Positions 1-14,700 of a DNA stretch of 64,000 nucleotides are shown here, one piece after another; position 1 is the first letter of the stretch, and each line of letters starts with the position of its first letter. Origin of the DNA: Vespa crabro (taxonomy: Eukaryota; Arthropoda; Insecta; Hymenoptera; Vespidae); assembly GCF_910589235.1 (NCBI RefSeq), contig NC_060959.1:496001-560000 (forward strand), in the 5' to 3' direction. A program made the translations under genes and the position numbers. The notes beneath the pieces are model-generated. The model was given only the letters and a program-made list of their open reading frames with translations. It made no database searches and was not told the DNA's origin.

Positions 1-3
1 ATA

Positions 4-36
<33 letters not shown>

Positions 37-419
37 GTTATTGTTATTATAGTTATAATTGTTATTATTATTATCATTATTTCTATGTTATCGTTGTTTT
101 TCTTATTATTATTATTTTTGTTAATATCGTTATTATAGTAATTATTGTTCTTCCAATTTTCGTTATTATAATTATTATAGGTTATCGTTATTATTGTAAT
201 TATTACTATCGTTATCATCATAATTATCGTTATTAATGTTATTATTATTATTGTTATTATCGTTATTATTGTTCTATGTATTATTATTATTTTAGTTATT
301 TTCATTAAAATCATTATTATCGAATTTATAGTTGTTGCTATTAGCGATATTATCGTTATTATTATTATTATTATTATCGTTATTATCGTTATTATCGTTA
401 TTATCGTTATTATCGAATA

Positions 420-910
420 TAGTATTATTATTATTATCCACTTTACCGATATTATCTTTATTTTTATTACAATTAATATCGTTTTTATCGTTGTTTTCGA
501 TATTATTGTTATTATTACTATTGTTAATATCGTTATTATAGTTATTATCTTTATAATTGTTATCATTATATTCGTTATTTCGTTATGATCGGTATTATTG
601 TTATTATTATCAGCGTTTATATCGTTATTATTGTTATTATTGTAATTATAATTATCGCTATTATCAATATTATTTTTATTATCGTTATTATTATTATTAT
701 TATTATCGTTATTATCGTTAATACCGTTATTATCTTTATTATTATTATTTTTATTTTCGTCAATATTAATATTATTTTTGTCGTTATATTCGTTATAATT
801 ATTATCGATATTATAGATATTATCGTTATTATTACTATTATCATTGTCCTTATTATCGATATTATCTTTATTTTTATTACTATAATATCGTTATTATGGT
901 CATTATAGCT
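420..910 (+). repeat. Segmental duplicate a (partner 48,670-49,190)
   Basis: Irregular array sequence here is shared in order with 48,670-49,190. Anchors are TTATTATCCA at 431 and 48,681, and the string TTTTTATTACTATAATATCG at 871 and 49,143, giving offsets of 48,250 and 48,272. The anchors contain off-consensus triplets, so chance agreement inside a simple repeat is unlikely. Boundaries are approximate. Confidence 0.75.
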
Positions 911-1479
911 ATTATTATTATCGTTATTATTGTAATTATTGTTATTATAGTCAATATCGTTATTATCTTCATTATTAATATTATTATTATCGATATTATC
1001 GTTATAATTATTACTATTATTATTACTATTATCGTTATTACAGTTATTATCGGTATAATGATTACTACTATTGCCGTCATTATCGTTATTATTATTATCG
1101 ATATTATCGTTATTAACGGTATAATCATAATTATAAATTCATTACTATCATTATTTTTGTTATTATTGTTATTATACTTATCATTCTTATTGTTATAATT
1201 CTTATTATAGATACATAATTATTATAATTATCATTATTATCGTTATTATCGTTATTATTGTTAATATTATTATCTTTATTATCGTTATTATTGTTATTAT
1301 TATTATCGTAATTAACGTTAATATCGAAATTCTTGTTATTAATGTTATGATTATTATCGTTATTATCTTTATTATTGTTATTACATTTTTAATCTTCATT
1401 ATTATTATTATTGTATTGTTATTATTATTACCGATATTATTATTGTCGTAATTTTCGTTATTATCCTTATTATTAAAAC

Positions 1480-1515
<36 letters not shown>

Positions 1516-2889
1516 CTTTATATCGTTATTATTGTTATTATCTTTATAATTTTATTACTAATATCGTGATTATTGATATTATAGTTATTATTGTCATTAT
1601 TATTATTATATTTATCGTAATTATTGTCACTATTTTTATTATTATTATAGTAATTATCTTTATTAACATCATCGTTATTATCGATATTACCATTATTCTC
1701 TTTATTTCCGTTATTATCGTACTTAATATTATTTTTAATGTCTTTCTTATCGTTATTATTGTTATTATTGTTACTGTTAGTATTATTATTATAGTTATTA
1801 TCGTTATACATGTTATTATTATTATTATTATCTTTATTATCGATATTATAGTTATTATAGTTATTATAGTTATTAATATTAACGTTCTTATCGTTCTTAA
1901 CGATATTATCGATATTATTGTTATTATTATTATCTATATTTTTGTCAATATCTTTATTATATTTATTATCGATATTATTATTATTATTAGTTTTGTTATT
2001 ATTGTTATTATCGTTATTCTCGTTATTATCGCTATTATTTTAATTATTATTATCGCTATAGTCGTTTTAATCGCTATTAACCTTATTATTTTTACCCTTA
2101 TTATCGATATTATCATTATTCTTATTACTATTAATATCGTTATTATCGTTATTTTCGCTATTACCACTATTATTATTGTTATTATTATTTTCGTTTTTGT
2201 CGTTATTATCGATATTATTGTTATTATTACTATCGATGTTATCTTTATTATTATTAATATCGTTATTAATATTTTTATTATTATCGTCATTATCGATATC
2301 AACGTTATTATTATTATTATCACTATTGTTATTATTATAATTATTTTCATGCGTTATTATCGTTATTATCGTCATTAATATTATTATTATTATTGTTATT
2401 ACCGTCTTTATAGTTATTTTCATTGTTATTATTATATATATTATTATTATTATCGTTATTATCAATTCTATTGTTACTACTATTATCGTTATTATCGTTT
2501 TTATTATTATTATTATTATCGATATAATCGTTATTATTATTATCTTTATTATCGTTATTATAGTTATTTTTGTTATTATTATTATAGTCATAATCGTTAA
2601 CATCGTTATCATCTTTATTATTATTATTATTATTATTATTACCCTTCTTAGCGATATTATCGATGTCATTGTTATTATTATTATTTTTATTTTGGATAAT
2701 ATCGATATTATCGCTATTATTATTATTGTTATTTTCGTTGTTATCTTTATTTTCCTTATTTTCGTTATTATTATTATTATGTTTATTACCGTTATTGTTG
2801 TTCTTATCGTTATTATAATTATTATTATTTTCGTTAATATCATTATTATTATTATCGTTATTATCGTTATTATCGTTTTTATTGTTATT

Positions 2890-3000
2890 ACTATTCTTAT
2901 TACTAAGGTTACTTTCGTTAATATTGTTGTTATTATTATCGATATTATCTTTATTATCTTTATCATTGTTATCGCTATTATCGTTATTATTGTTATTATT
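2890..3000 (+). repeat. Short duplicate (partner 10,465-10,575)
   Basis: The unusual string AAGGTTACTTTCGTTAATAT at 2,905 recurs with a single change at 10,483. It is followed in both places by the same run of GATATTATCTTTATTATC and CATTGTTATCGCTATTATCG triplets. The offset is 7,578 bp. This is a short surviving stretch of an old duplication within block 1. Confidence 0.75.
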
Positions 3001-3439
3001 ATTACCGCTATTATTATTATTATCGTTATTATTGTCGTTAATATTATTATTATAATCGTTATTAATATTATCGTTATTATCGTTATTATTATTACCGTTA
3101 ATATCGTTAATATCGTTATTATCGTTATTTTTGTTATTATTATTATTATTATTATCATTATTATCGTTACTATTGTTATTATTATTATCGATATTGTCGT
3201 TATTACCGTTAGTATTATTATCTTTGTTATCGTTTATATTTTTATAATTGATATTATTGTTATTAATACAACTATTATTATCTTTATTATCGTTATTATC
3301 GTTATTCCTGTTTATGTATTATTATCGTTATTATCATTATTATTATAGTCATTATCGTTATTATCGTTATTATCGTTTTTATCTATATTATTATTATTAT
3401 TATTATTATCGTCAATATCGATATTATCGCTATTATTGT

Positions 3440-5690
3440 GATTATTATATATGTTGTTAGCATAATTTTGCTTATTTTCGTTATTATTGTTATTATTATT
3501 ATCGTTATTATGGTTTTGATTATTATTATTATTATCGTTATAATCGTTATTATCCTTTATTGTTGTTATTATTAATATGCTTCTTATCGTTATTATCCAT
3601 ATTATCGATATTTTTATTATTATTATCGTTATTATCGTTGTTATCGTTAAATCGTGATTATTATTATCGTTATTATCTCTATAATCGTTGTTTCTGTAAT
3701 AATTATTATAATTATTATAGTTATTATCGTAAATATTGATATAATTACTAACCATATTATCATAATTATCAATAATATTGTGATCGTTATTAGCGTTATT
3801 ATGCTCATTATTGTTATTACTACTATTATTACTATTATTATTTCCGTTATTATCTTCATTATAGTTATTATTATTATTATTATTATTATCGTCATTATTG
3901 CAAGTTTCGTTATAATTGCTACCATTATTATTTTTATTTTCGGTATTATTGTTTTATTATTAACATTATTAATATTATTATCGATATTACCGATCTTATC
4001 GTTTTTATTATTATTACCATTATCGTTATTATCATTAGTATTATAATCTTTATTATTATTATTTTTCTCATTATAGTCATTATAATTATCATCGTTATTA
4101 TTGTTATTATTATTATTAGTAATATCGCAATTATTATCATCGTTATTATCATTATTACCGGTATTATAGTTTCTTTATTACTGGTATTATCGTTATTAAT
4201 GTTATTACTATTATTTTTCTCTTTATTAACATTATTATCGTTATTATCGTTATTATTATTTTTGTTATTATTGTTATTATTATTATCATTATTATTCGTT
4301 AATATTGTTATTTTTGTTTTTTTACTATTATTATTATATTTATTATCATTATACAAGTCATTATTATTATTACTATTATCTTTATGATCGTTAATATTGT
4401 TAATATTATTATCCATATTATCGTAATTATCGTTATTACTGTTATTGTCAATACCGTTATTATCCTTAATACCTTTATGATTTTTATTTTTATTATTATT
4501 ATTATTATTATCGTTTTTATCTTTATTATCTTTAATAATGATATTATTGGTATTATTACTTGTATTATTAACCTTATTATATTTATTATCTTTATTATTA
4601 TTATTATTATTATTATAATTATTATTATTATTATTATCGTTATTATCGTTATTATCACTATTATTAATGTTATTATATTGTTATTACCTTTATTATCGCT
4701 ATTATCGTTATTATTATTTTTATTAATTATGTCGTTATTATCGTTATAATTGTTATTATCAATATTTATGTTATTATTATTATTGATGTTATCGTTATTA
4801 TCCTTAATAGCGTTATTAAAATTATTATTATCATCTTTCATATCGTTACCATCGTTATTATTGCTTTTATTACGATTATTATTATTGTAATTGTTGTCGT
4901 TATTATCGATATTATTGTTATTATTATTATCGTTATTATTGTTATTACCATTAATATTATGACCGATATTCCTGTTAATATTATTATTATAATTATCGAT
5001 ATTATCTATATTATTGTTGTTATTATTATCGTTATTATCGTTATTATCGTTATTATTATTATTATTATTATTATTGTCGTTATTATCTTTATAATCGTTA
5101 TTATCGTTATTATCGATTTTTTCGTAATTATTGTTGTTATTATTATTATTATTATCTTCCTTATCCTTATTATTATTTTTAGTATCGTTATTATCTTTAT
5201 TATCATTATTATTATTATTATCTTTGTTATTATCGATATAATCGTTATTATTGTTATTATTATTATTACTTTTATTATTATCGTTATTAGCGTAATTTTG
5301 TTTATTAACATTATTATTTTTATAATTATTATCGCTATTAACATTTTCTTTTATTATCGTTATTACAATTATTATTATTTACGTCCTTATCGTTATAATT
5401 GTTGATATTATTATTTTTATTATCGTTACTATCATTAATAACGTTATTATCATTATTATTGTTAATAATGATATTATTACTATAATTAATGGCATTATTA
5501 TCGTAATTATCGTTACTACTGTTGTTCTTTTTCTTATTATCGTTGTTATCGTTATTGTCTTTATTATCGCTATAATTGTTATTACAATTATCATTATTGT
5601 CGTTTTTATCGTTATTAATTTTATTATTATAACCCTTTTTTCGATTTTATCTTTATTTTTATTATGTTAATATAGTTATTATTGTTTTTA
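3440..5690 (+). repeat. Segmental duplicate b (partner 41,000-43,830)
   Basis: Several off-consensus anchors occur in the same order in both places: CTTATCGTTATTATCCATAT near 3,575 and 41,013; AGTAATATCGCAATTA near 4,120 and 41,810; TTTAATAATGATATTATTG at 4,531 and 42,185; AATATTTATGTTATTA at 4,761 and 42,398; and GATTTTATCTTTATTTTTAT near 5,643 and 43,800. The offset drifts from about 37.4 to 38.2 kb, so the partner has gained about 0.7 kb net. Ends are approximate. Confidence 0.8.
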
Positions 5691-5811
5691 TCACTATTTC
5701 CGTTATTGTCATTATTATTGTAATCGTTATTATCGTCATTATCGTTATTATTATCGGTGTTTTCGATGTTATCGTTATTATCGTTATTATGGTTATTATC
5801 GTTATTATAGA

Positions 5812-5844
<33 letters not shown>

Positions 5845-6894
5845 CGTTATCGTTATTATAGGTATTATCATTATAATTATTATTTTATTGTAGTTATTAT
5901 CATTATTTTCGTTATTAGCGTTATTATTGTCATTAATATTGTTATTATTATCGTTATTATCGTTAATATTATTAATATTATTATTGATATTATCGTTACT
6001 ATCTGTCATACTATAATTATTGCTATCGTCATTATCATTATTACTGATATTTTTGTAATTATATGTATCGTTCTTATCGATATAATCCTTATTATCGATA
6101 TACAATTATTATAATTATCGTTATTATCCACATCACCGATATTATTGTTACTATTATTATCGTTATTATGGTTATTATTATTATTATCATTATCGTTATT
6201 ATCGTTATTATCATTATAATTGATATCATTACTTTTGTTACTGTTATTATTATTATTATCGTTATTATCGTTATTATCGTTATTATCATTATTGTTTTTA
6301 TCATTATTATCATTATTATCAATATTAATGTTATTATATTTTTTAACGTTATCATTATTATTATTGTTATAATTAGTATTATTATTATCGTTATAATCAA
6401 TATTATCCTGATTATTAATATTATTTTTATCGCAATTATCGTTATAATAAAAATATTATTATTATTATTATCGTTAGTATCGTTATTAACGATATAATCG
6501 GTATTATTATTATTATCATCCTATTTAACGTTACTCTGATTATTATTATTCCCGTCAAAATCGTTATTATCGTTATTACTTTTATTTATGATATTACAAC
6601 TAATATTATTATCGTTTTTATCGTTATAATCGTCATTATTGTTTATATCATGATCATCATTTATGTCATTATTGTTATTATTTATATCGCTATTACCGTT
6701 TTTATTGTTATTAATATATTCGATGTTATTGTTATTATCGTTATTATTGTTACTTTTATTATCGTTATTATTGTTATAACTATTATTATTTTCTTCATTA
6801 TTATCATTATTATTAATAATAATATTATCGTTGACTACGTTATTATCTTTACTTTCGTTATTATTATTATTATTCATATTATTATTGTTATTAT

Positions 6895-6960
6895 CTTTAC
6901 AATTGTTTTTAATATTTTGGTTAATACCGTTATTATTGTTTTTAATATTATCGTTAATAT
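6895..6960 (+). repeat. Short duplicate c (partner 39,170-39,235)
   Basis: TTACAATTGTTTTTAATATT followed by TTGGTTAATACCGTTATTAT at 6,898 recurs with a few changes at 39,171. The AATATTTTGG anchor is at 6,911 and 39,184, an offset of 32,273 bp. The match is short, so the pairing is less secure than the longer ones. Confidence 0.6.
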
Positions 6961-9265
6961 CGTTATTATAGTTATTATTATTATCGTTAGAATGTTTAAT
7001 ATTATTATTATCTTTATTATTACTATTATTTTTATTGTTATTAACGTAAATATCGTTATTATCGTTATTATCGTTATTAACTTTATTATGGTTATTATTG
7101 TTATTAATATTATTATTATTATTATTATTATTGTTATTATCGTTATTATCATTATAATCGTTATTATCGTTATTATCGTTATTATCTTTATAATTGTTAT
7201 TATTATTATCGTAATTATCGTTATTGCCGATAATATTGTTATTAGTGTTATTATTATTAGTGATATTATCGTTATTATTGTTATTAATATTATCGTTGTC
7301 ATCGTTATTACCATTATTATCGTTATTATTACGATTATTGTTATTATCGATGTTATCGCTATTATTGCTTGATTATTATCGTTATTAACGTTATGATCGT
7401 TATTATTGTTCCCATTATTATTGTAATTAGCGTTATTATTGCTATTATTATTATTATAATTTTCGAAATTATCATTATTATTGTTATTATTATTATCGTT
7501 ATTATTGTTACTATCGTTATTATCATTATTATTATTATTGTAATTATTATCTTAAATAAAGTTATTATCGTTATTAATATTACTACTAATATCGTTATTA
7601 ACGATATTATTATATTTGTTACTATCGCAATTATCGCTATTATAGTAATTATCGTTATTATCGTTATTATTGTTATTACTATTGTCGCTATAATCGTGTT
7701 TATTATTATCGTTATTATCGTTATTATCGTTATTGTCGATATTGGTATTACTATTATTACCGTTATAAACGTTATTATCGTCATTATTATTATTATTATT
7801 TCGTTATTATCGGTATTATCGTTAATATCGTTATTATCGATATTATTATTATAGTTATTATCGTTATTGTCGTTTTTAATATTATTATTATTATTATTAT
7901 TATTATCGATGTTAACGTTAATAATATTATTACTTTTATCGATATTATCGTTAATATTTTTAATTTTATTTTCGATATTATCGTTAATGTTATTAATATT
8001 ATTATCGATATTATCGTTTTTATTATCACTACTATTATTATTATTATCGTTATTATCGTTATAATCGATATTAATATTATTTTTATTTTCGTTATTATCG
8101 TTATTATTGATATCGTTATTATCTTTCTTAACGTTATTTTTTGTTATTATTGTTATTACCACTATTATTTTTAACGTTCATATCGTAAGTACCGTTATTG
8201 TTATTACTATTATTATTATTTTCATTTTCGTATTATCTTTCATATTGTTATTACAGTTATTATTACAACTATTATTATCGTTATTATCCTTATTACAGTT
8301 ATTATTCTTAATATTGTTAATATTACGTATATTTTTATCGTTATTATCGTTATTATCGTTTTTATTTTTATTTATATTATCGTTAGTATTTTTAATATCG
8401 TTATGATTGTTATTATTAATATTATTATTATTGTTATTACAGTTATTATCGTTATTAACATTGTTATCGTTATTATCCTTGTTATTGTTATTATTCTTTT
8501 CGATGTTCACGTTAATCTCGTTGTTATCAATATGATTATTATTATTATTATTATTATAGTTATTATAATTATTATTGTTAATATTATTATTACAATTATC
8601 CTTTCGTTTCACCGATATTATTATTAATATTATAATCGTTAATATTTTTATTAACGTTATTTTCGTTATTATTATTATCGTAATTATCGTTATTATTGTT
8701 ATTATGGTTATTATTGTTATTAATGTTATTATTATTATTATTATTATTATCGATTATATCGTTAATAATATTATTATTATTATCGATATTATCATTATTA
8801 TCGTTATTATTATTATCGATAATATCCTTATTATAGTTATTATGAATATTATAATTATCGTTATAATCGTTAATAACCATATCATCGTTTTTATTGTTAT
8901 TATTGTTATTATTACTAATATTATTAACGTTATCATCGTTATTATCAGTTATATTGTTATTTTTATAAATATTAATATCGTTATTAGGATTATAATAGTT
9001 ATTATCGTTATTATTGTTATTCTTATTACCCTTATTATCGTTCATATTGTTATTATCTCAATTATTACTATTATTATTATTAATATTAAGGTTATTATCG
9101 TTATTATCTTTAATATTATTATCGTTAACATTGTATCAATCGTTATAACATTTATTATAGTTATTATTCTTATTATTTTTTTTATTACTTCTATTATTAT
9201 CATTATTATCTTTCTTATCATCATAGTCATTATTATCGTTATTGTTGTTATTATTATTATCGTTA

Positions 9266-9545
9266 GAAACTTTTTTATCATTATTAGCATTATTATTACT
9301 ATTATTATCATTGTTATTATCATTATTATCGTTATTATTGTTTTTGTTGTTATTATTATTATCAATATTATCGTGAATATTGTTACAATTATTAACGTTA
9401 TTATCCTTAATATCGTTATTATTATTATTGATATTATCGTAAGTATCGTTGTTATCGTTATTATCTTTATTATGATTATTATGATTAACGTTATTATCGT
9501 TATTACCATTGATATCGTTATTATCCTTATTTTTAGTATTATTAT
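9266..9545 (+). repeat. Tandem duplication unit 1 (partner 9,552-9,800)
   Basis: Two adjacent stretches share the same landmarks in order. These are a T-run after an A-rich triplet (9,268 and 9,556), ATTACTATTATTATCATTGT, TCGTGAATATT (9,371 and 9,644) and CCATTGATATCGTT (9,506 and 9,746). The spacing falls from about 286 to 240 bp, so the second unit has lost some triplets. The duplication lies inside the longer duplicate d. Confidence 0.75.
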
Positions 9546-9551
9546 TATCGA

Positions 9552-9800
9552 TAAAAATTTTTTTATCGTTATTACCTTTATTATTACTATTATTATCATT
9601 GTTATTATCGTTATTATCGTTACTATCATTATTACCGTTATTATCGTGAATATTTTTACTATTATTAACGATATTATCCTTAATATCGTTATTATTGTTA
9701 TCGCTATTATCGTTAGTATCGTTATTATCGTTATTATCGTTATTGCCATTGATATCGTTATTATTGTTATTGTTAGTATAATTATTATTGTTATTATCGT
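9552..9800 (+). repeat. Tandem duplication unit 2 (partner 9,266-9,545)
   Basis: This is the second member of the adjacent pair. It carries the same ordered landmarks (T-run, TCGTGAATATT, CCTTAATATCGTTATTATT, CCATTGATATCGTT) at a spacing of 240-286 bp from the first. Confidence 0.75.
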
Positions 9801-12669
9801 TATAATCGTTATTATTGTTATTAATATTATTGTTGTCACCGTTATTGTACTTACTTTCATTATTATTATTATTATTATTAATGTTATTATCGTTGCTTTC
9901 GTTACTATTGTTATTACTATTTTCGCTAATATCGTTATTATTGTTGTTTTTATTACCGTTATAATCGTTATTATTGCTACTATTATAATAAATATTAATG
10001 TTATTATTATTAATATATTTATTATCGTTATTGCTGCTATTATTATTATTGTTATTAATGTCAATATTGTTATTATCTTTATTATTGTTATTATTATTAA
10101 AGTAATTATCGTTTTTATCGCTATTATTATCATTTCTATTAACTTTGTTATTATTATTATTATCGTTATTATCGTTATTATCGTTATTACTATGTTTATT
10201 GTTTCTATTACTGCTATTATTATCTTTATTATCGTTACAATCATTATTATTATTATTATTTCTATTATAATCGATATTATCGATATCATCGTCATTGTTA
10301 TTATTATTATTATCGTTATTATCGTTATCATCGTTATTTTCGTTATAGTTATTATAATTATTATTATCATTATATTTGTTCTTATCGTTATTATAATTAT
10401 TAGTATTATCGTTAATATCATTAGTATTATTATCGGTATTATCGTTATTATCGTTTTTATCGTTATTACTATTATTATAATTAAGGTTACTTTCGTTAAT
10501 ATTATTGTTATTATTATCGATATTATCTTTATTATCGTTATCATTGTTATCGCTATTATCGTTAATTTTTTATTATTATTACCGCTTCTATTATTATTTT
10601 CGTTATTAGTACTATCGTTATTATAGTTATTATCATTATCGTTATTATCGTTATTATCGTTATTATTGTTATTATTATTATCGTTATTATTGCTATCATC
10701 GTTATTATTATTATTGCCATAATCGTTATTATCTTCATTATAATAATCCGTATAATGGTTATTATCGATATTATCGTTAATATTGTTTTTATTATTATCC
10801 TTGTCATCGTTATTATCCTTATTTTCTATTTTATTATTATTACTTTTATCACTGTTGTCGTTGATATCGTTATTATAGCTATTATTATTATTACTATTAT
10901 TGTTATTATCAATTTATCGTTATTATCTTTATTATTATTATCACTATTATAGAAATTGTTTTTTTTATAATTTTTTGTCATCACTATCGTTATTATTGTT
11001 ATGTTTATTATTATTATTTTTAATATCGTTAATTATCGTTAATATTGCTACTATTATTATCGATATTATAGTTATTATCGTTATTATTATTATTTTATTA
11101 TCGTTATTATCGTTATTTTCGTTATTATTGTTATTATTCTAATCTCTGTCATCGTTATTATCATTGATATGGCTATTATCGTTATTATTAATATTATTAT
11201 CTTTGTAATCGTTATTATCGTTATTAACGATATTATCGTTATTATTGTTATAATTGTTATTATTATTAATATTATTATCGTTCTTATTATTATAATCGTT
11301 ATTATCGTTATTATTATCATCGTTATTATGATTATCTTTATTGTCGGTATTATCAGTATTATCATTAATATCGTTACTACCTTCTTTAATATTAATATTA
11401 TTATCTTTATTATCGTAGTTATGGTTATTATTTTTATTAATATTGTCAATATTATCGTTAATAATATTATCGTTATCTTTATTATCGTTAATATTGTTTT
11501 ATTACTACTTCTATTATCGTTATTATCGATATTATTTTTTATATCGTTATTAATATTAATATTAATATCGTTATTATTGATATTATCGCTAATATTATAA
11601 ACGACATTATCACTATTATTGTTTTTATGTTATCGTTATTATCCTTGCTTTCGTTATTATTATTATTATTATTTCTTTTTATCGTTGTAAACATTACAAT
11701 TGTTATTAATATTTTCGTTAATATCGTTATTATTGTTCCTTTTATTTTCGTTATTATCGTTATTATCATTATTATCGTTAGTTTCAATATAATCCTTATT
11801 ATTATTTTTATTATAAACATCGTTATTATTATTATTGTTACTGACGATAATATTATTATTATTAAAGTCGTTATTATCGTTATTATTATAGTTGCTATTA
11901 TCGTTATGATAGTTATTATTGTTATTATTACAATTATTAATATCGAAATTATCGTAAATATTGTTATTAATATTTTCGATATTATCGTTATTATCGTTAT
12001 TATTATTATCGTTAAAATCATTTTCATTGCGATTATTGTTATTACTGTCATTATTACTATTATTATTGCCGTTATTATCGTTATTATACTTATTATTTTT
12101 AATATTGTTATTATTACTTCTATTATTATCGTTATTATCCTTTAATATCGTAAATAGTATTATCGCTATTATAGTTATTATCGTTACTATCGTTATTATT
12201 GCTATTACTATTATTATTTTTATTATAGTTATTAACGTTATTACCGTTATTATTATTATTGTTATAGTCCATATTATAGTTATTATCTTTATTATCGTTA
12301 TTATCATTATTATCATTACTATCGGTAATATCGTTATTATTAATATTATCGATATTATCGTTTCTTTCGTTATTATTATAATCGTTATTATCATTATTAT
12401 CGTTTTTATTCTTTTTATAATTATTGTTTTATCGTTATTATTGTTGTTATTATTCACGTTATTATCGTTACGATCTTTAATATCTCTATTATTACTACTA
12501 TTTTCATTGTAATTATCGTTATTATAGTTATTATCTTTATTATTATGTTTAACGTTACTATTCCTATTATTATTACAGTTATAATTGCTATTATCGTTAT
12601 TATAGTTATTATCATTTTTACGTTTTATCTTCATTATCGTTCTTATTATTATAACTATTATCGTTATTA

Positions 12670-12960
12670 TCGTTATTGTTATAATCCGTATAATCGTTAT
12701 TATCGTTATTATCTTTATTTTTGTTATTATTATAATGGTTCTCATCGTTATTATCCTTATTATTATTATTATTATCGTTGACATCGTTATTAACCTTATT
12801 TTCGTTATTATTATTATTATTTTTATCGTTATTGTCGTTGGTATCGTTATTATTGTAATTATTATTATCCTTATTATTGCTATTATCATTCTTCTCATTA
12901 TTAGTGTTATTATCGTTATTATAGTTATTATTATTATTATTAGTAATGTTATTCTCATTT
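12670..12960 (+). repeat. Tandem-type duplicate, first copy (partner 14,685-15,000)
   Basis: ATAATCCGTATAATCG at 12,681 recurs at 14,698. It is followed in both by GTTGACATC (12,778 and about 14,812), TTGTAATTATTATTATCCTT, and CTTCTC then TTATTAGTGTTATTATCG (12,891 and 14,932). The offset is 2.02-2.04 kb. Confidence 0.8.
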
Positions 12961-13149
12961 TATCGTTATGATCGTTAATAATGTTGTTATCTTGACAATT
13001 ATTATTAATATTATCGTTGTTATCGATATTATCCTTATTTTCGTTATTATTAATATTAATATTATTGTTTTTATCGTTGTCATCGTTATTAGTATGATCG
13101 TCATTATCGATATTATTGTTTGTAATGCTATTATTATTATTGTTATTAT

Positions 13150-14050
13150 TATTGTTATAACTAACGTTATTATCGTTAATTTTGCTATCGTTAATATCGT
13201 CATTATCGTTATTTTTGCTAATATTGTTATTAATACTACTATTATTATCTATATAATCGTACTTATAGGTCCTATTATTATTATTTTCTGTTATTACAAT
13301 TAAAATTGTTAATATAATTAACGTTCCTATCATTTTTATGCTTTTTTTAGGTATAAACTTATCATAATAATCGTTATAATCGTTGTCATTGATATTATTG
13401 TTAATATTATTATCGCTATTATCGTTATTATCGTTTTAATTCTTAATATTATTATCGTAATTATCGTCATTGTCAATATTATTGTTATTAGTGTTATTAT
13501 TTTTATCGTCATTATCGTTATTATTGTTATTTTTATTATCGCTATTATTGTTAATATCGTTATTATCTTTATTGTTGTTATTATTATAATCGCTATTATT
13601 GTAATTTTTATTAGTATCGTTATTATTATTATTATTGTCGTCATTATAGTTATTATCGTTATTACCTAACCTTATTATCGATATTATTATTATATTTATT
13701 ATTTTCATTATAGTTGTTTTCATTAATAACATTATTATAGTATATAAAGTTTTTACTATTAACGTTACTATCGCTCTTATTAATATTATTATTATCGATA
13801 TTATCGTTATTATCGTTATAATTATTATTATTATTATCATTATTATAGTTATTATCGTTATTAGTGTAATTATTATTATCGATTATATCGTTATTATCAT
13901 TATTATCGTTATTATTATTAATATTATTCTTGTCATAATCGTTTTTATTGTTATTATTGTGGTGATTATTATTGTTATTATTGTGGTGAACTTTATTGTT
14001 ACTATTATTATTATTATCATTATTATCGTCATTATCGTTATTATTATTAA

Positions 14051-14129
<79 letters not shown>

Positions 14130-14165
14130 GTCGTCATTACCTTTATTGTCGATATTATTATTATA

Positions 14166-14204
<39 letters not shown>

Positions 14205-14700
14205 GTCGTTATTAAAGTTATTATCGTTATTACTGTTGATATTGTTATTATTAGTATCGATATTAACGTTATTATCGTCATTATGGTTATTCTCGTTATT
14301 ATAGTTATTATCGATATTATTATTGTTATTATTATTGTCTTTATTATAGTTATTATAGATATCGTTATTTTCGTTGTTATCGTTATTATTGTTATAATGT
14401 TATTATAACTATTTTTATTATTGTTATTATCGTAATTACCATTATTATTATTTCTAGTATTATTACTATTGTTATTGTACTTTTTACCGTTATTATCGTT
14501 ATTTTCGATATTGTTATTATTATTATTTCCATTGAAATCGTTATTACAGTTATTATTAATAATTTTATATCTTTATTATCGTTATTATCGTTATCAATTT
14601 TATTATTTTTACCGTTATTATCGTTATTAACGTTATTAACGTTATTAACGTTATGAATTTTATTATTATTTATATTATCGTTATTATTGTCATTGTTATA
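13150..14700 (+). repeat. Segmental duplicate e (partner 35,470-36,260)
   Basis: Anchors shared with the partner are TTTTTGCTAATATTGT at 13,212 and 35,515; CTTATAGGTC at 13,262 and 35,575; GTATAAACTTATCATAAT at 13,351 and 35,664; ACTATTAACGTTA at 13,755 and 35,950; GTTATAATGTTATTATA at 14,391 and 36,091; and TTTCCATT at 14,526 and 36,151. The offset shrinks from 22.31 to 21.63 kb, so this copy carries about 0.7 kb extra. Some of that lies around the long pure TTA tracts at 14.05-14.2 kb. Confidence 0.82.
14051..14115 (+). repeat. Pure TTA trinucleotide tract, 65 bp
   Basis: This is an uninterrupted (TAT)n run, the longest perfect triplet tract noted in the window. A second near-pure stretch follows at about 14,160-14,205. 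Such tracts have no CpG-bearing triplet, so they stand out from the surrounding TTA TTA TCG array. Confidence 0.9.

Larger units (their letters stand above)
8740..9980 (+). repeat. Segmental duplicate d (partner 37,310-38,150)
   Basis: Collinear anchors shared with the partner are AATATCCTTATTAT at 8,821 and 37,394; TTTCTTATCATCATAGTCAT at 9,211 and 37,586; TTAGAAACTTTTTTATCATT near 9,263 and 37,640; TCGTGAATATTGTTACAATT at 9,371 and 37,820; and TGTCACCGTTATT at 9,834 and 38,055. Offsets lie between 28.2 and 28.6 kb. A third, weaker relative of the 37.42-37.50 kb part is visible at 46,640-46,740. Confidence 0.82.

Noticed and set aside
332..541. Leucine-rich, hydrophobic short frames that look like membrane proteins.
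   Set aside because: TTA TTA TCG reads Leu-Leu-Ser by construction, so the hydrophobicity is a property of the repeat.
8575..10626. 683-codon open frame on the plus strand, and similar long frames throughout (for example 33,842-35,533 minus, 11,669-13,333 minus, 39,190-40,731 plus).
   Set aside because: They translate to strings of I, V, N, D, T and F that mirror the repeat unit, and overlapping frames on both strands are equally open. There are no domains or balanced composition.
13331..13360. TTTTTTTAGGTATAAACTTA, which looks like a TATA-type promoter or a Pol III terminator.
   Set aside because: It recurs in the duplicate at about 35,656 with no transcription unit nearby, and A/T-rich chance matches are expected here.
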